From NCBI GenBank assembly GCA_949152475.1, contig OX424564.1:2914001-2978000 (forward strand): a stretch of 64,000 nucleotides of DNA, read 5' to 3'. Shown here one piece after another: positions 45,401 to 55,699 of the stretch (positions are counted from its first letter, which is position 1; each line of letters starts with the position of its first letter). The translations under genes were made by a program, and so were the position numbers. The stretch comes from Terebella lapidaria (taxonomy: Eukaryota; Annelida; Polychaeta; Terebellida; Terebellidae). The notes beneath the pieces were generated by a model. That model ran no database searches. It worked only from the letters and a program-made list of their open reading frames with translations, and was not told where the DNA came from.

Positions 45401-48229
45401 CGGCACCAGTTCTGTGATAGTGTCCTTATCGCAAACCCATTGTCGGGAATGAATTGGCGGATGTGTCACGATTGACGTATCCATAGTCACTGGTCGTACA
45501 CGCACCGAGGAGTGCTCAGGGTCGGCATGATCATGTATGCTCATTCGTTGGTGTGAACGAGTATAGTTTTGTCGGCAAAGTCACTTGATAGTGGCTGGGT
45601 CGTTCTGGCTGGCATGGCCGAGCATGACTGTGCATGCGTATCAATAATGTCATTCACAGTGTGCAGGGGCGCTAGCGTGTCTTCATCTAGGAACTTCCCG
45701 ATGTGGTCTGCGGCCGGCGAAGACAATCTCAGGAACGATTGGCCATCAATTGACTCAAACATGCCGGTCGGTGGTCGCTCTTGTGACAATGGCACTGTAT
45801 CGCTCATAGAAACCGAGCTGGGGCTGGAGGGTCAATATGTCGGATTCGGGTTGATCGTCACCTCATCATCCGTCTGGTCGAGTGGCCGGTGGGGTCGATT
45901 ATCCGACACTGGCTTTTGGAACCCTGGTCGTAGGCACCAATGTGATGAATACCGTTAACCTGCCTGTATTAGGCCGTTACCAATGCCATATAGTGTTCTG
46001 TAATTAAAACTGGTTATTTTAACGATTAAGTTCAATGCCGCTTTTGTACCTGCTGACTCAGACAACTACGTCGATAATTATCCCTGTCTATTACTATTAG
46101 CCGAATTCGTGCTAGTTTTTAAGCTATCACAGATATTTCTTCTGGCTTCTCTACAATGTCTTCACTATACAAACACGTATTCTTTCCTCAACTCTATTTC
46201 TTCAAGTACGCGGGGCCGAGGGACTTGTGGGGCGTTTTTCCTGCCTTGTGTATACGGAGTCGTGTGATTGGCTGTGTTTACTGATGTCATGGAGGGTGGC
46301 GTGATTTCCGTGTGTGTGATTTCTGTGTCCTGATATGTGTGTGCACGTGATGAGAGCATGTGTTCACGAGTCTCCTTGTACCTGAGTTAGTGCATGTGTC
46401 TGTGGTTTGAGTGTGATTGCAAGTGAAGTGTATTGATTGAGTCGCATGGTTGTGTGTGGTTATGCGAGTATTGATCGAGTGGTGTCATGTCATGTAAGAG
46501 AATGCGTGCTGTCATGGAGATGCATGTGTGCGGGGAGGGATAGGCCGTTACAGTTGCTAAATATTCTGCACTACAAATAGTCAAAGTATATCATCCCAGG
46601 CCTGACATCAAGTCACCCAATCCACTAAATATCCATTCAACTCAGGAGCTGTCCAAAATGCGTCTTCCCTCTCTGAAATCTCTCGTTCAACTCCCTGATG
46701 ATAGCGGGTATTTCCCCGCCTAGTGTTACGGGAGTCGTATATGATTGGCTATGTGTGATGTCATGTTATGTTCTGTGCACGTGATGTCTGAGTGCATGGT
46801 GAAGGCCGTGTGGGTGTGTCGAGTCTGTAAGTGTTCCGATTGGTGCATGTTGTAGTGCGACTCTACTAAGTAGGATGTGTGTCATGTTTGTGCGTGATTC
46901 TGAGAAGTGCCCAGCGCTTCCAAGGAGTAGAGTTATCTATAGTTGGTGAAATAAGCGTGTGTGTATGTATATAAAGTGGGAGTCCGTGTGGGGGAGGGTT
47001 TGGGATGCTACAGTCATAAAAATATTCTACATATATTTAGTAAATGCTATGACCATAAGATAGCTCGCCATTGGTCAGGAGCGGTCACACGGTCGAAATT
47101 TCCAATCCGCTATGGCCTACCTGCTTGTTTTGCCAGGCAACATACCGATGATTCAGCACCCGGGCAACAGACGTAGGACTAGTGACCGCTCAATATGGAG
47201 TTGGCAAATGACGTTAGTTTCGAATTTATTATTGTCACTTGTAGTTCCTTATATTCACCAGCTACAAATTACCTTCATGTGTTTGTCAGTCTTTTAAATC
47301 CTTTAGAAATAAATTATTATAAAATTTACGAAAACAAATTGCCTTGGGCAATAGATCATCAGAACGCTCTCTCCCTCGGGTCAAACAGTTTCATCTGTTA
47401 CAAGGGGGACCAGTCAATATTTGTATAATTATGTATGTTTTGATGACTTGGAACGTGACTTCAGTTGACCTTGGGTGATAAATCTGTGTTTACCTTTCGC
47501 ATGAACTATGTAAATTGGGCTGTGCAGAAGAAATGATTACAGATAGATTTTTATTGTTGTATATGGGAGATAATATACTTGGATATCATATGTTGACTCG
47601 AGAGCACGTTTGATCCAAGTCTGTCGGTGAGCTTCAGCACCCTTGGTGCTATGTTTTGAAGGGCAAGAGATTGATGTCCGATAACCGGACTCCAATGTGA
47701 TATATATAACCAATTTAAGCGACCAAAATATGCAATAACTTCTACAAGAAGAGTCTTCTTTTTCATCATCATTTTTGCATGATTCTAGCTGAGCCGTGTG
47801 AGAACGCCATTTATGTTTGTCATGCGGGTTACGAGTTGAATGCGAAAGATTGCACAGAAGCTGGCTGCTGCTACGTGGATAGCATCTGCAAGGAGCCAGT
47901 GAGTTTTTCCTCGATTCTGAATTTATAACATTTAATATAGATACAATCCAGTAATTTGTAAAAAATATACAAGTCCAAGTGTAGTATTATGCTCAATGCT
48001 ATCACCGGTCTACAGGTTTTTATAACCTTCAAAAAGTCATGCAGGTCCAATTTCAAGCATATAGAGACTAGATGCGAGTGTAAATTATATACTGTGAAAA
48101 ATGATGTTGAGGGGTATCACCAATTCTGTTACATAGTTTTATGCATCAAAAGTACTGCAAGTTACCATCACCTAATTGTCCTGCATGTGATAATCTTTAT
48201 TCTTGTTCATTTTGCAGTATCACCACTGA
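39438..48229 (+). CDS. Secreted trefoil-factor-like protein (gene 1, spliced)
   Basis: Four exons with coding sequence are proposed. Exon 1 is 39438-39502 (ATG 39445, signal peptide MKVVILLVCLFAVCG, donor GTATGT). Exon 2 is 39728-39874 (acceptor TGCAG, donor GTGAGT), a full P-type trefoil domain with the CCWN and LGYNWCF hallmarks and six cysteines. Exon 3 is 47789-47898 (acceptor TTCTAG, donor GTGAGT), a second, divergent six-cysteine module with a CC pair. Exon 4 is 48218-48229, three residues and TGA. Frames join in phases 1, 1 and 0, giving 108 aa. AATAAA follows at 48307-48312. Trefoil peptides are secreted mucosal-protection or lectin-like proteins. Intron 2 is 7.9 kb and holds a decayed LTR element. 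An upstream non-coding exon near 29490 is inferred. Gene 2 at 63544 is a paralogue with identical exon 1 length and phases. Confidence 0.82.
39875..40845. other. Start of large intron 2, no features
   Basis: No exon recognised. A fragment resembling the CGTCCGTCCG part of the dispersed repeat occurs at about 39960-40100. Confidence 0.45.
40846..42800 (+). repeat. Dispersed repeat copies with tandem TGACCT half-site units
   Basis: Two copies of the family seen at 29637 (about 40846-41440 and 42120-42480) are each followed by units of roughly 110-130 bp: CTTGAA(C/T)TTGACCTTTGAC, then TCA-TTTTCAAGGTCA, an ACAAAATGGCTAATATCTC block, and a GGAATCAATTGTGCACATATAGGAAATGATATATGCTGA block. About six such units are present. 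Clean TGACCTTTGACCT occurs at 41372-41384 and 42657-42669, and TGACCT(8 nt)AGGTCA at 41379. Confidence 0.82.
42985..45807 (-). pseudogene. Decayed LTR-retrotransposon gag with CCHC zinc knuckle
   Basis: Read on the minus strand, an N-terminal ORF starts at 45807, 133 bp after the LTR. A second frame (45544-45008) overlaps it by 4 bp, and a Gly-Tyr-Pro-repeat region follows (44926-44501). A capsid-like part at 44450-43985 includes TFRSTLRGRAEAIALNIP, WEEFHRRLLEGW, and AEHFLEWLQSLAEQVFDD, typical of Ty3/Gypsy-like Gag. The nucleocapsid knuckle lies near 43085-43045: CFFCKEPGHRWIRC, a perfect CX2CX4HX4C. Several frame changes and stops and a 0.56 kb insertion (43430-43999) break it. No protease, RT or integrase follows; half-site repeats begin at 42800. 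It therefore looks like a truncated Gag remnant. Confidence 0.78.
43430..43999 (+). mobile_element. Insertion within gag with non-LTR retrotransposon-like tail
   Basis: Gag homology is interrupted here. The right end reads AATAAAGTCAATCAATCAAA and then more TCAA units (43971-43999), as in 3' tails of CR1/L2-type non-LTR elements or their SINEs. The left border is not exact. The block GCTACAGCACCCTTGGTGCT at about 43628, containing a small palindrome, is shared with 47636, next to exon 3 of the trefoil gene. Confidence 0.55.
45923..45940 (-). promoter_or_regulatory. Possible tRNA primer-binding site
   Basis: Directly after the LTR end, reading the minus strand, comes T then TGGTGCCTACGACCAGG. 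The TGG start is as expected for pairing with a tRNA CCA end. I could not match the rest to a specific tRNA. Confidence 0.45.
45941..46552 (-). repeat. LTR of the gag element (5' LTR on minus strand)
   Basis: It starts TGTAACGGCC and ends TTCATCACA (TG...CA), 612 bp, followed by a TGG primer-like site and gag. It contains GT-rich segments and a GTGATTGGCTGTG block. A diverged tandem relative follows at 46553-47012. No matching 3' LTR was found to the left. Confidence 0.65.
46553..47012 (-). repeat. Diverged tandem LTR-like copy
   Basis: Blocks ACGG(G)AGTCGT(A)T(G)ATTGGCT, TGATGTCATG and GTGCACGTGATG occur in the same order as in the LTR at 45941-46552, and it ends GGGATGCTACA against GGGATAGGCCGTTACA. 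The period is about 460 bp. It is probably an older solo LTR or a duplicated LTR. Confidence 0.6.
47013..47788. other. End of intron 2, no gene
   Basis: It contains the AGCACCCTTGGTGCT palindrome at 47636-47650 shared with 43630. A TC/TTC-rich tract and TTCTAG form the acceptor of exon 3. Confidence 0.5.
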
Positions 48230-48334
48230 AATGTCCCGTGGTGATCCGTCTGATTTGAGCCTACATTCATGACGACATTATGAATATTGGTGTGAAATCT
48301 CTTCAAAATAAATGACACTGCAGTGATTATCTTT

Positions 48335-48336
<2 letters not shown>

Positions 48337-48398
<62 letters not shown>
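48337..48398. repeat. (ATT)n microsatellite
   Basis: About 20 copies of ATT lie just after the poly(A) signal of trefoil gene 1. Confidence 0.97.
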
Positions 48399-48399
<1 letters not shown>

Positions 48400-48944
48400 C
48401 ACTATACACACCTCCTTACTCCAGTGATAAAATTTTCAACAAAACATTGAAGCGTGGTGGATTACCTAGAATAGAAAAGAAACCTCACGGAGACACTACG
48501 ATCGGCCTACTATGCATGTTACATCACATAAACTGCTTTGGTCCGAAGAAGAATGAAACTAGGGGCCCAAAGGCCACCGTGATCATCGTGTCTGCTTCGA
48601 GAATTGCACTCTGGATGTAATGCATGTAGTATATAGTTGATAATATCGATTCATCTTTATTCAGTTCGAGATTATTTTATGTGAACTGATAATATGAAGA
48701 CTGAAACCTTACAGTCACGTACAGCATGATTCTACCAAAGCTAGACCTATACCCGTTATCAAAATATTTGATAAAATTGTACTCGTTCCAGGCACAATCC
48801 TAACCCATATCATGTACGTAAGCTACAGTCGAGAGATATCTAGTGTTTAAAACATCAGAAATGCCATCATCTCCAATTTTCCTAAAACAAATCGTAGCCT
48901 ATAGGCCGATGCAGAAATGAAGAAATTCCGGGCCCGTCAATACT

Positions 48945-49145
48945 AATGTAAAGTTTGACGCCGTCCGCTATCCCGGATCCTCGCAGATAAGCCGCTCACC
49001 GTGGGTCACGGCGGACGCACGCCCGCTATCCCAGATCCTCGCGGATAGTTCGCTCACCGAGGGTCACTGCGGGCGCAGTATTTACTTCAGAACGTCAACC
49101 AGGTAACAGCCCGCCAAGCAAGCGCAGACGTATGGACACCACTCA
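48945..49145. repeat. GC-rich structured repeat, copy 2 (reverse of 35510-35760)
   Basis: Two tandem units with CCGCTATCCCGGATCCTCGC and CGCTCACCG(T/A)GGGTCAC cores, then CCAGGTAACAGCCCGCC and GTATGGACACCACTCAGATAC, match the complement of copy 1 block by block. GC content is far above the surroundings. Confidence 0.72.
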
Positions 49146-49869
49146 GATACTGGATCATCACCGTGGAGTTAACTGTAGTCGGTTCGCCGACTGCACTGCC
49201 ACAGGGATGGAACCCCGACCATATGCCAGAGCCTGTGTCGCACCATCCCAGGGCCAGAGACCGGTGATCACAGGGACGAGCCCCGAATCATCACGGCCCC
49301 CCTCCTGGGCCTCCAATTGGAAATCGTCCCCAGGGCCCTTGCGGGCCTTAGCCGGCGAGATGGGCCGTAGAGATCATGGCCGAGCCCTCCGTCGTCCTCT
49401 CGACTTGCCAGCACTTGAAACATCTCCACTGAACAAAACGGCTCCAGAGTACTTATAACCCCGAAGCACGAGAAACGAGGGAAATGACGTAAGACCATTG
49501 TTACAGTATGGAAGGGCGAGAGGATTAGAGAGCGTTGCTATCCAGCGCACTTGCTTCGAATACGAAGCAGCCAAAACAAGAGTAGTGTTTACAAAGAATC
49601 TCCTGCCATAATCTTTGGGCGAAATCGCCACATTAATATAGATTCTAAATTTGTCTATTACAGAGAAAGAATGTCCTAGATGTCGTTACGTATAGATGCA
49701 TCAATGAACTGGCCATCATATTAATTCCATCATATCATAATAATTCCGCAGGACTAGCATCTTATCAAATTTTCTGTGTTAGGAGAATGCTTCTAGGGCC
49801 TCTTGGCCTTGATGATTTCTATGGTTTTTAAATGTATTAAAATTAGCTCAAGAGCTAGGAAAAGTTACC
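49146..49869. other. GC-rich stretch next to structured repeat, no gene
   Basis: A 108-codon ORF starting at 49132 shows no domain. It may be further parts of the same repeat family. Confidence 0.4.
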
Positions 49870-50255
49870 GGACAATGTTTTACATTTAGATATTAGCCAT
49901 TTCGTCCCGTGACCTTGAAAACAAGGTCAACAGTCAAATTCAAGGTCACAAGAATATTCAACATATATCATTTCATGCCCACAATTGATTCCCGAGCTGC
50001 AAAATCGGGAATGAGCAAGACATTAACCCTTTTGTGCTCTGACCTTCGAAATAAGATCAAAGGTCAAATTTAAGGTCATGAGAATATTCACCATATAGCA
50101 CTTCCTATATGTCAACAATTGATTCCTAAGCTTTAAAGTCGATTATAAGCGACATATTAGCCATTTTGTGCTCTGACCTTGAAAGTGAGTTCAAATGTCA
50201 AATTCAAGGTCATGACAATATTCAGCATATATCGTTTCCAATATGTTCACTGTTG
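49870..50255 (-). repeat. Half-site dispersed repeat, minus orientation
   Basis: Three units of about 125 bp carry TGACCTTGAAA, CAAATTCAAGGTCA(C/T)(G/A)AGAATATTCA, and CAATTGATTCC(C/T)(A/G)AGC, the complement of the units at 41340-42800. The last unit joins directly to the end of the reverse-transcriptase fragment near 50250. Confidence 0.8.
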
Positions 50256-51445
50256 GGAAGGGAATTTGAAGATTGGGAAACGACTCGCAAAGTGGTGGGG
50301 TGGTTTTCGTGAACTAAGTGCGATTGTCTAGTTGTTATATATTCTTGAATTTCAGTGTTTAATGGGAACATGCCCGTGAAGGAAACTGGTAATTTACCTT
50401 TCATATATTTATGCATAAATAGAGCTATCTCATATTCATACTGATCCGGAAGTTTCAAAATATTAAGTTGTTTAAATAGCGGCTCAGTATGGCTATTATA
50501 AGAGGCTCTACTTATAGATCTGATCGCTTTTTTCTGTAACTTTATAGTGGAGCTTATAATAGCATTAGGAGCACTTCCCCAGGCCAATAAACCGTATGTT
50601 AGATATGGGTGTATCATTGAGAAATATAGTGTTCTTAAACAACTGAGTGAAAGTATGTCTCTAACTTGTCTAATGGCGAAAAGAGCGCGTGATATTTTAG
50701 TATTTATATGTTTCAAGTGATCTTGCCACGTAAGGTTTTCGTCAATTTTAACGCCAAGAAATTTAGTACTTTTTTCTACGTATGCCCTACCGACTTGCTC
50801 AAGGACAGTTCCATTAATTTCAATTTTAAGATTACTTGTACTTGTAGGCATATTTTTCCTTTGAGGTTTGATGTGAATGAATTTAGTTTTTAGAGGATTT
50901 AATAACAGTTTGTTGGCACAAAACCAGTCATATAGATTGTTAATTTCACGGTTTGCATTTGAGTATAGATTGTCCACATTGTTGTCTGAGATATAAAATG
51001 AAGTATCATCCGCATAGGATAGAATTTTGCCTTGATTAATGGAATATCCGATATCATTCACGTACACGAGATAAAGGAGTGGCCCCAGAATTGATGCCTG
51101 AGGAACGCCATATTCGACCCTCAGCATAGTGGATTTGTTATCATCAACATCAACATACTGTGTTCTGTCCGATAAAAAACTAGCTAGCCAAAGTTTAATA
51201 CGTCCCCTAAGTCCATAGTAATCTAGTTTCGAAAGCAAAATATCCCTATTTATCACATCAAACGCTTTAGAAAGATCACATAATATTGCAATGGTAGTTT
51301 CTCTGGGCATCTTGTCATTCGCTTCTGCACAATCATTCAGTAGATGGATTAAAGGATGTATTGTACTATGTTTTGGTCGAAACCCGTATTGATGTTTGAA
51401 AAAGAGATTGTTAGTATCAAAGTATTTAATAATCTTATTAAAGTA
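50222..51445 (-). pseudogene. Non-LTR retrotransposon reverse transcriptase fragment
   Basis: An open frame of about 400 codons reads on the minus strand from 51445; the first ATG is at 51310. It begins in the pre-palm segment (HQYGFRPKHST) and shows motif A (LSKAFDVINRDIL), motif B as YGVPQASILGPLLY with Ala where Gly is usual, and motif C YADDT. Thumb-like sequence and an HPYLTYGLLAWG segment follow, typical of CR1/L2/Jockey-type ORF2. The endonuclease and upstream domains are missing. At the 3' side the C-terminus runs into a half-site repeat near 50250, so both ends are truncated. The frame contains no stop, so truncation is fairly recent or the frame is kept by chance. Confidence 0.85.
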
Positions 51446-52363
51446 AGATTATTATCAGAAAGACCGAAATGGTCTATTAATTCCTGATGACGACCATAAA
51501 ACTTCTTAAAGGTCGACTGCAATCTAGGTCTCAAATAGCCCTGCTTTAATAACTTATCAGTTAGCATTTTGGCTCTGGCTAGAAAATCTTGGTAATTTGA
51601 ACATGCTCTAGCATATCGAATGAGTTGAGACACATAGACGCCATACGCAGGAGCTGCTGGTATGTTACTACTCAGTACTGGGAAATTTACGATGGGAAAA
51701 TTGAAGTCATCACGTTTGTCATATAATCTGGTACATAGATTGTCATTTTTGTTTATTTCGAGGTATAGGTCAAGATATGCTGCAGACTTGGAGGAGTCTG
51801 TGGTGTTTTTAATTTCCAGTTCATCCGGATATATGAGATGTAAATAATCACTGAACTTTGGATTGTTCAATGACAATACATCGTCAATGTATCTGTATGT
51901 AAAATTGAATGAACTGGCTAGTTTCTTTTCTCCTCTCTTCAGAAGCGATTGTATGAACTCTGCTTCGTATGAATATAAAAACAAATCTGCCAACAATGGA
52001 GCACCATTAGTCCCCATTGGAATTCCAATAGTTTGTTGGAATATTTCACCACCAAACTCTACGAAAATGTTGTCGATTAGAAATTCCAGCATACCAACAA
52101 CATCGGTTTCAGTATATTTAGTGTCTGATGCTGAATGTTCTTGAACAAAATAAACAGATTTATAATTAACTACCAGGTACTTATAACGTCTTTTCCCATT
52201 CTTATGGAAAAAGCATTGTAATAAGAGATTTTTCAATCTTTCTTTAAGTTTAGAGTGAGGTATGGTTGTGTAAAGGGTAGAAAAGTCAAAAGTTTTGATA
52301 CTGGTTATTGTATTATTATTGGTTATTGTGAGCAACTCTATGAGGTTTTTCATCACAGGTGGA
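51349..52363 (-). pseudogene. Penelope-like-type reverse transcriptase fragment
   Basis: A minus-strand frame of about 335 codons holds RT motifs of a different class: FDFSTLYTTIP (motif A region), GIPMGTNGAPLLADLFLY (motif B region, usually GTNCAP), YRYIDDVL (motif C) and YLDLYLEI. I associate this GTN/YIDD set with Penelope-like or related elements in marine animals; the exact clade is uncertain. Native sequence ends near 51445 (GLSDNN), where it joins the non-LTR fragment; the last 30 codons to 51349 are read through from the neighbour. Its 5' side begins in a dispersed repeat at about 52361. It is truncated at both ends and has no visible endonuclease. Confidence 0.75.
51428..51453. repeat. 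10 bp inverted repeat at the RT-RT junction
   Basis: AATAATCTTA (51428-51437) and TAAGATTATT (51444-51453) flank a 6 base loop exactly where the two RT fragments meet. Confidence 0.85.
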
Positions 52364-53431
52364 TATGACCATGAACTTCCCAAATCCGCCAGCAGACAAG
52401 CGATATTGCTCCTATGGCGGCCATTTTGATCAAATTCAAATGGCCACCTGCGGAAAGTTAATACATCATAAATTTGGACCTAAACATCGTAGAACAACAA
52501 GCAATATATGCTCATCAGGGTTTTTCAGGACGAGGAGAACGATGGTAGCATTATTGAAGGGATCTGAGTGAATCCACACATGTAAGGGTGAAAACGACGA
52601 TATTAAGTATGCACCTGATACATGTGACAGACAGTTGCTACACCTTTCTTCAGAGGGGCAACATACTGTGTTGGTTACCAGTTAAATTAGATGTGAATAC
52701 AACAGAAATCAGATGTTACAGAAACAGTAATTCATCTGGAACGCAAAATAGCGTGTCCTATGGGATTGTGTGAAGTTTCATAGCAAAATGCATGCGTCCC
52801 TATTGCTTGTAGTTCTTGGTGTAGGCTGATGCTGGCTGGTATTTTTCTTATAAATCTAGTGTCATTGTTTATCATTCACTGAATAGGCTACAAAATAGAT
52901 CCATGCTCCAGTTGGAAGCGTGTGTCATGGCAAACATAAGCATTATACAACAGTATCACTACCATGATCACTAGGTGACATTTCATTAATTACCATCATC
53001 CAACCATGGCATAATTCTATCAGCTTCAGAATGCAACTGTGGGGCTCCAAAGACCCCAAACACTTAAAATCAGTTTTTTTCTGCTTTAGCGTTGCCTTGA
53101 TGGTGGATTAAGCATTGCATCTACTCTTGTAGCTAATAAAGCATTTTACAATAGAAATATGGGAGCAGTTGTAATAGCACTCGCGAGAAGTGTTTGAGGA
53201 AATGGTCGAAAATGATTCTGCTTCACGTCACAGTCCCCCAAAAATCTTATCGTTACGCCACTTCCACACCAATGACGATGCGTTGTTCGTGAATAAAAGT
53301 AGCGGGGAGGTGCGCGAGTTCCGTTGAATGAATGTTGACAAAAAATTGAAAAAAAATGTGCTGCATAGTCTGATGAACTTTCACTAAATGCATATCTCAT
53401 CACCAATGCATTAAATGCACATCTGCAGACC
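52364..53431. other. Dispersed-repeat flank and gene-free DNA
   Basis: 52364-52570 resembles 54490-54720 (a GATATGACCAT start, GGCGGCCATTTTGA, a GGTTTTTCAG block). The rest shows no gene. Confidence 0.45.
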
Positions 53432-53671
53432 TTGTTTTATGATAATGTCTGCTACGCATTCCTACTTAGGGCAGCCCAAGCTAACCATGGTGTCATGTTT
53501 GAATCAGTCGACCCCTCCGCTGTCGTCTTTGATCCAATGGCACAATTAATCATGTATATGTCTGGTTCAAACATGGTGTTCCAACGAACTCAGAGTCTCG
53601 TTATAGACTCCACCCATTTCAAGGAATATCTAATGCACCATCTTCCCACTGGCTGGCACAGTTTCGAGTAA
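53432..53671 (+). pseudogene. Coding-like fragment of unknown family
   Basis: The 79-codon frame opens upstream of the ATG and contains NHGVMFESVDPSAVVFDP, GSNMVFQRTQSLVID and LMHHLPTGWHSFE. The composition looks like a real folded protein and not random AT-rich sequence. No start context, splice sites or flanking exons were found, and the frame dies after 53671. It may be an exon or a repeat-derived gene fragment; I cannot name it. Confidence 0.35.
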
Positions 53672-53793
53672 GGTAGTGACGGTTTCCACAGTCACTCGGA
53701 TATTGAAAGTGAAGCTCGACATGTAGTCCAATTGCTCCAGCAGAAAGAAACCAACCAGGATGATACACTACTCCTAACATCCTGCAACATATC

Positions 53794-54259
53794 TTAAGTC
53801 GGTGACTGACCTAGTTTTTTGTCTAGGGGTCAGGTCATGTTTTTGTCACCGACTTGAGCTCAGAATTTTTGAACAGAACATCGACACACGCTAAGAAAAA
53901 TTCAATTTCTGCAATTTGATGCATATATAGAGTAACTGAGGGGGATGATACGATGTCCGAGATACTACTGTCCGTTCATGTAATTTACAAATGTTAGTAG
54001 CGGTTGATATTCCCCAGAATTAAGGTTTCTTCCGCCGATAGTTACCCCAATTTTGACACGGTGATCACATTCATCGTCATTTCAAAAACATCCGGACATT
54101 GTATTTTAATAACCCCTATACGGGAGTTACGATAATCATATCAGATTTCACATATCCCATGCATATGCACAAATATGTTGTAATTTTTCAGTTACTCCTA
54201 AATTACTCCACATGCTTGTCGTGTCAACGACTTGAGTCAAGCGTCACTGACTTAAGATG
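53794..54259. mobile_element. Small foldback element
   Basis: CTTAAGTCGGTGAC at the left and GTCACTGACTTAAG at the right end (about 54246-54259) are inverted copies. The left end has its own hairpin: AAGTCGGTGAC (53796-53806) with the perfect complement at 53845-53855. It is non-coding. Confidence 0.6.
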
Positions 54260-54479
54260 TTAGTATTCCAGAAAAGGACTGGTATCTCTCCAAGAAAAAA
54301 ACGTAAAAAGCAGTAGCCACCACCGTTTTCAATCAACGGTCTGTATTCCAACATCATAATGCAAATGTTCATATTAATTTGTTTCCATAGTTATGCTCGA
54401 AGTCATAATTGGAAAATGAGCAACTAGTCAGGGGGCTTAGTCTCCCCAAACCCCTGAATTGTTCAAATTGGGCTACAAG

Positions 54480-54720
54480 CACCATTTTTGGTCTACAGCT
54501 AGATATGACCATCATCTCCCAATTTTCCGAGGGCGCCAAGCTGGGCTCCCGATATGTCGGCCATTTTGAGTAAATCCAAGATGGCCGCCTTCCGGAATAA
54601 TAATTTGCGATAGCTTGAGAACCAAGGGTGGTAGAATAATGTGTGACACCGCCTTATTAGGGTTTTCCAGTATGAGAAAACCATTGCTGGTGTTGTTTTG
54701 ATGATTATATGACATAGTAA
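54480..54720. repeat. Dispersed repeat with GGCCATTTTGA / AAGATGGCCGCC
   Basis: It matches 52364-52570 in block order. Related GGCGGCCATCTTGGATTT-type blocks recur at about 57955, 58148, 58310 and 58637. Confidence 0.6.
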
Positions 54721-55640
54721 TGTGTTATTACCATATTGAAGGAACTCATCTGCCCAAATCGTGCGTTTCTCGTCACACTGATCTGAATTAAGTAAAGGTT
54801 CATCATATTACTTCAGTTTGCATGGTTTAATATGATTTACATGCATGCCATATGGTTACATTTATGTCCATCATGGTGTTGTCACAAAGCTGGCCACAAG
54901 AAGCACTCTGATTGGTCAACATTATCACACCAACTACAAGTTTGATGATATGTGTCCGGTTCAACATACTCCGGCCATTCTTTACCAAATACTGGCCAAG
55001 TATAAATATAATTTCACCTATTTGCGGACAGTGATTTACTAACATACATTTCAATGTTGTTTTGCCACTTAAAGGATTATGGGTCATCATATAAACAAAT
55101 TTCGGATATTTTCAGGGCGCATGTATATTCAAAACGTAAGGTTATAGTTAATTCATCATTCAAAGCAGTCAGAGGCCAATAATAGTAGCGTCATAGTTAA
55201 ATAGTTCTGTATCCTTGAAATTGCAAATTATCAGCATGTAATACTGTCAGCAGTGCAATAATCTTACCAAAATACCCATAGCTGTGATCAACTCATATAT
55301 TGTTGTTGCATATTATTGTTGTATAATGTTGATGTATATTGTTGTTGTTGTGACGAGACTGCAAACCGCATCTTCTAATGTACCTAGATCTATCAACTCA
55401 TTGTTGTTTATTATTTCTGTAATGCTATTGTACATACTGTTGTTATTGTTATTGGTATGTCATGCAATCAGTGTCTTCCACTCTACCTACGTCTATGGAT
55501 TATACGACCATTATATGCTGGAATGCAAAAAATTATTTTCGAATTCAAATTTTTGACATGGTCAGATACAAATTTGCCATTCGTATAGCCCATACCTGAA
55601 TATGCATTCAATTCTGTGATTCTACACATTTTGTATACCT
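54721..55640. other. Gene-free DNA with TTGTTG-rich stretches
   Basis: Imperfect TTGTTGT and TATTGTTGTTG repeats lie at 55295-55455. No gene. Confidence 0.45.
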
Positions 55641-55699
55641 CGTGTAGTGCCATGAACATATGAATTTTCAACAAGCATATAGACAGATATATGTACATA

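Noticed and set aside
49132..49458. GC-rich 108-codon ORF
   Set aside because: It begins inside a dispersed GC-rich repeat and shows no domain; probably repeat sequence.
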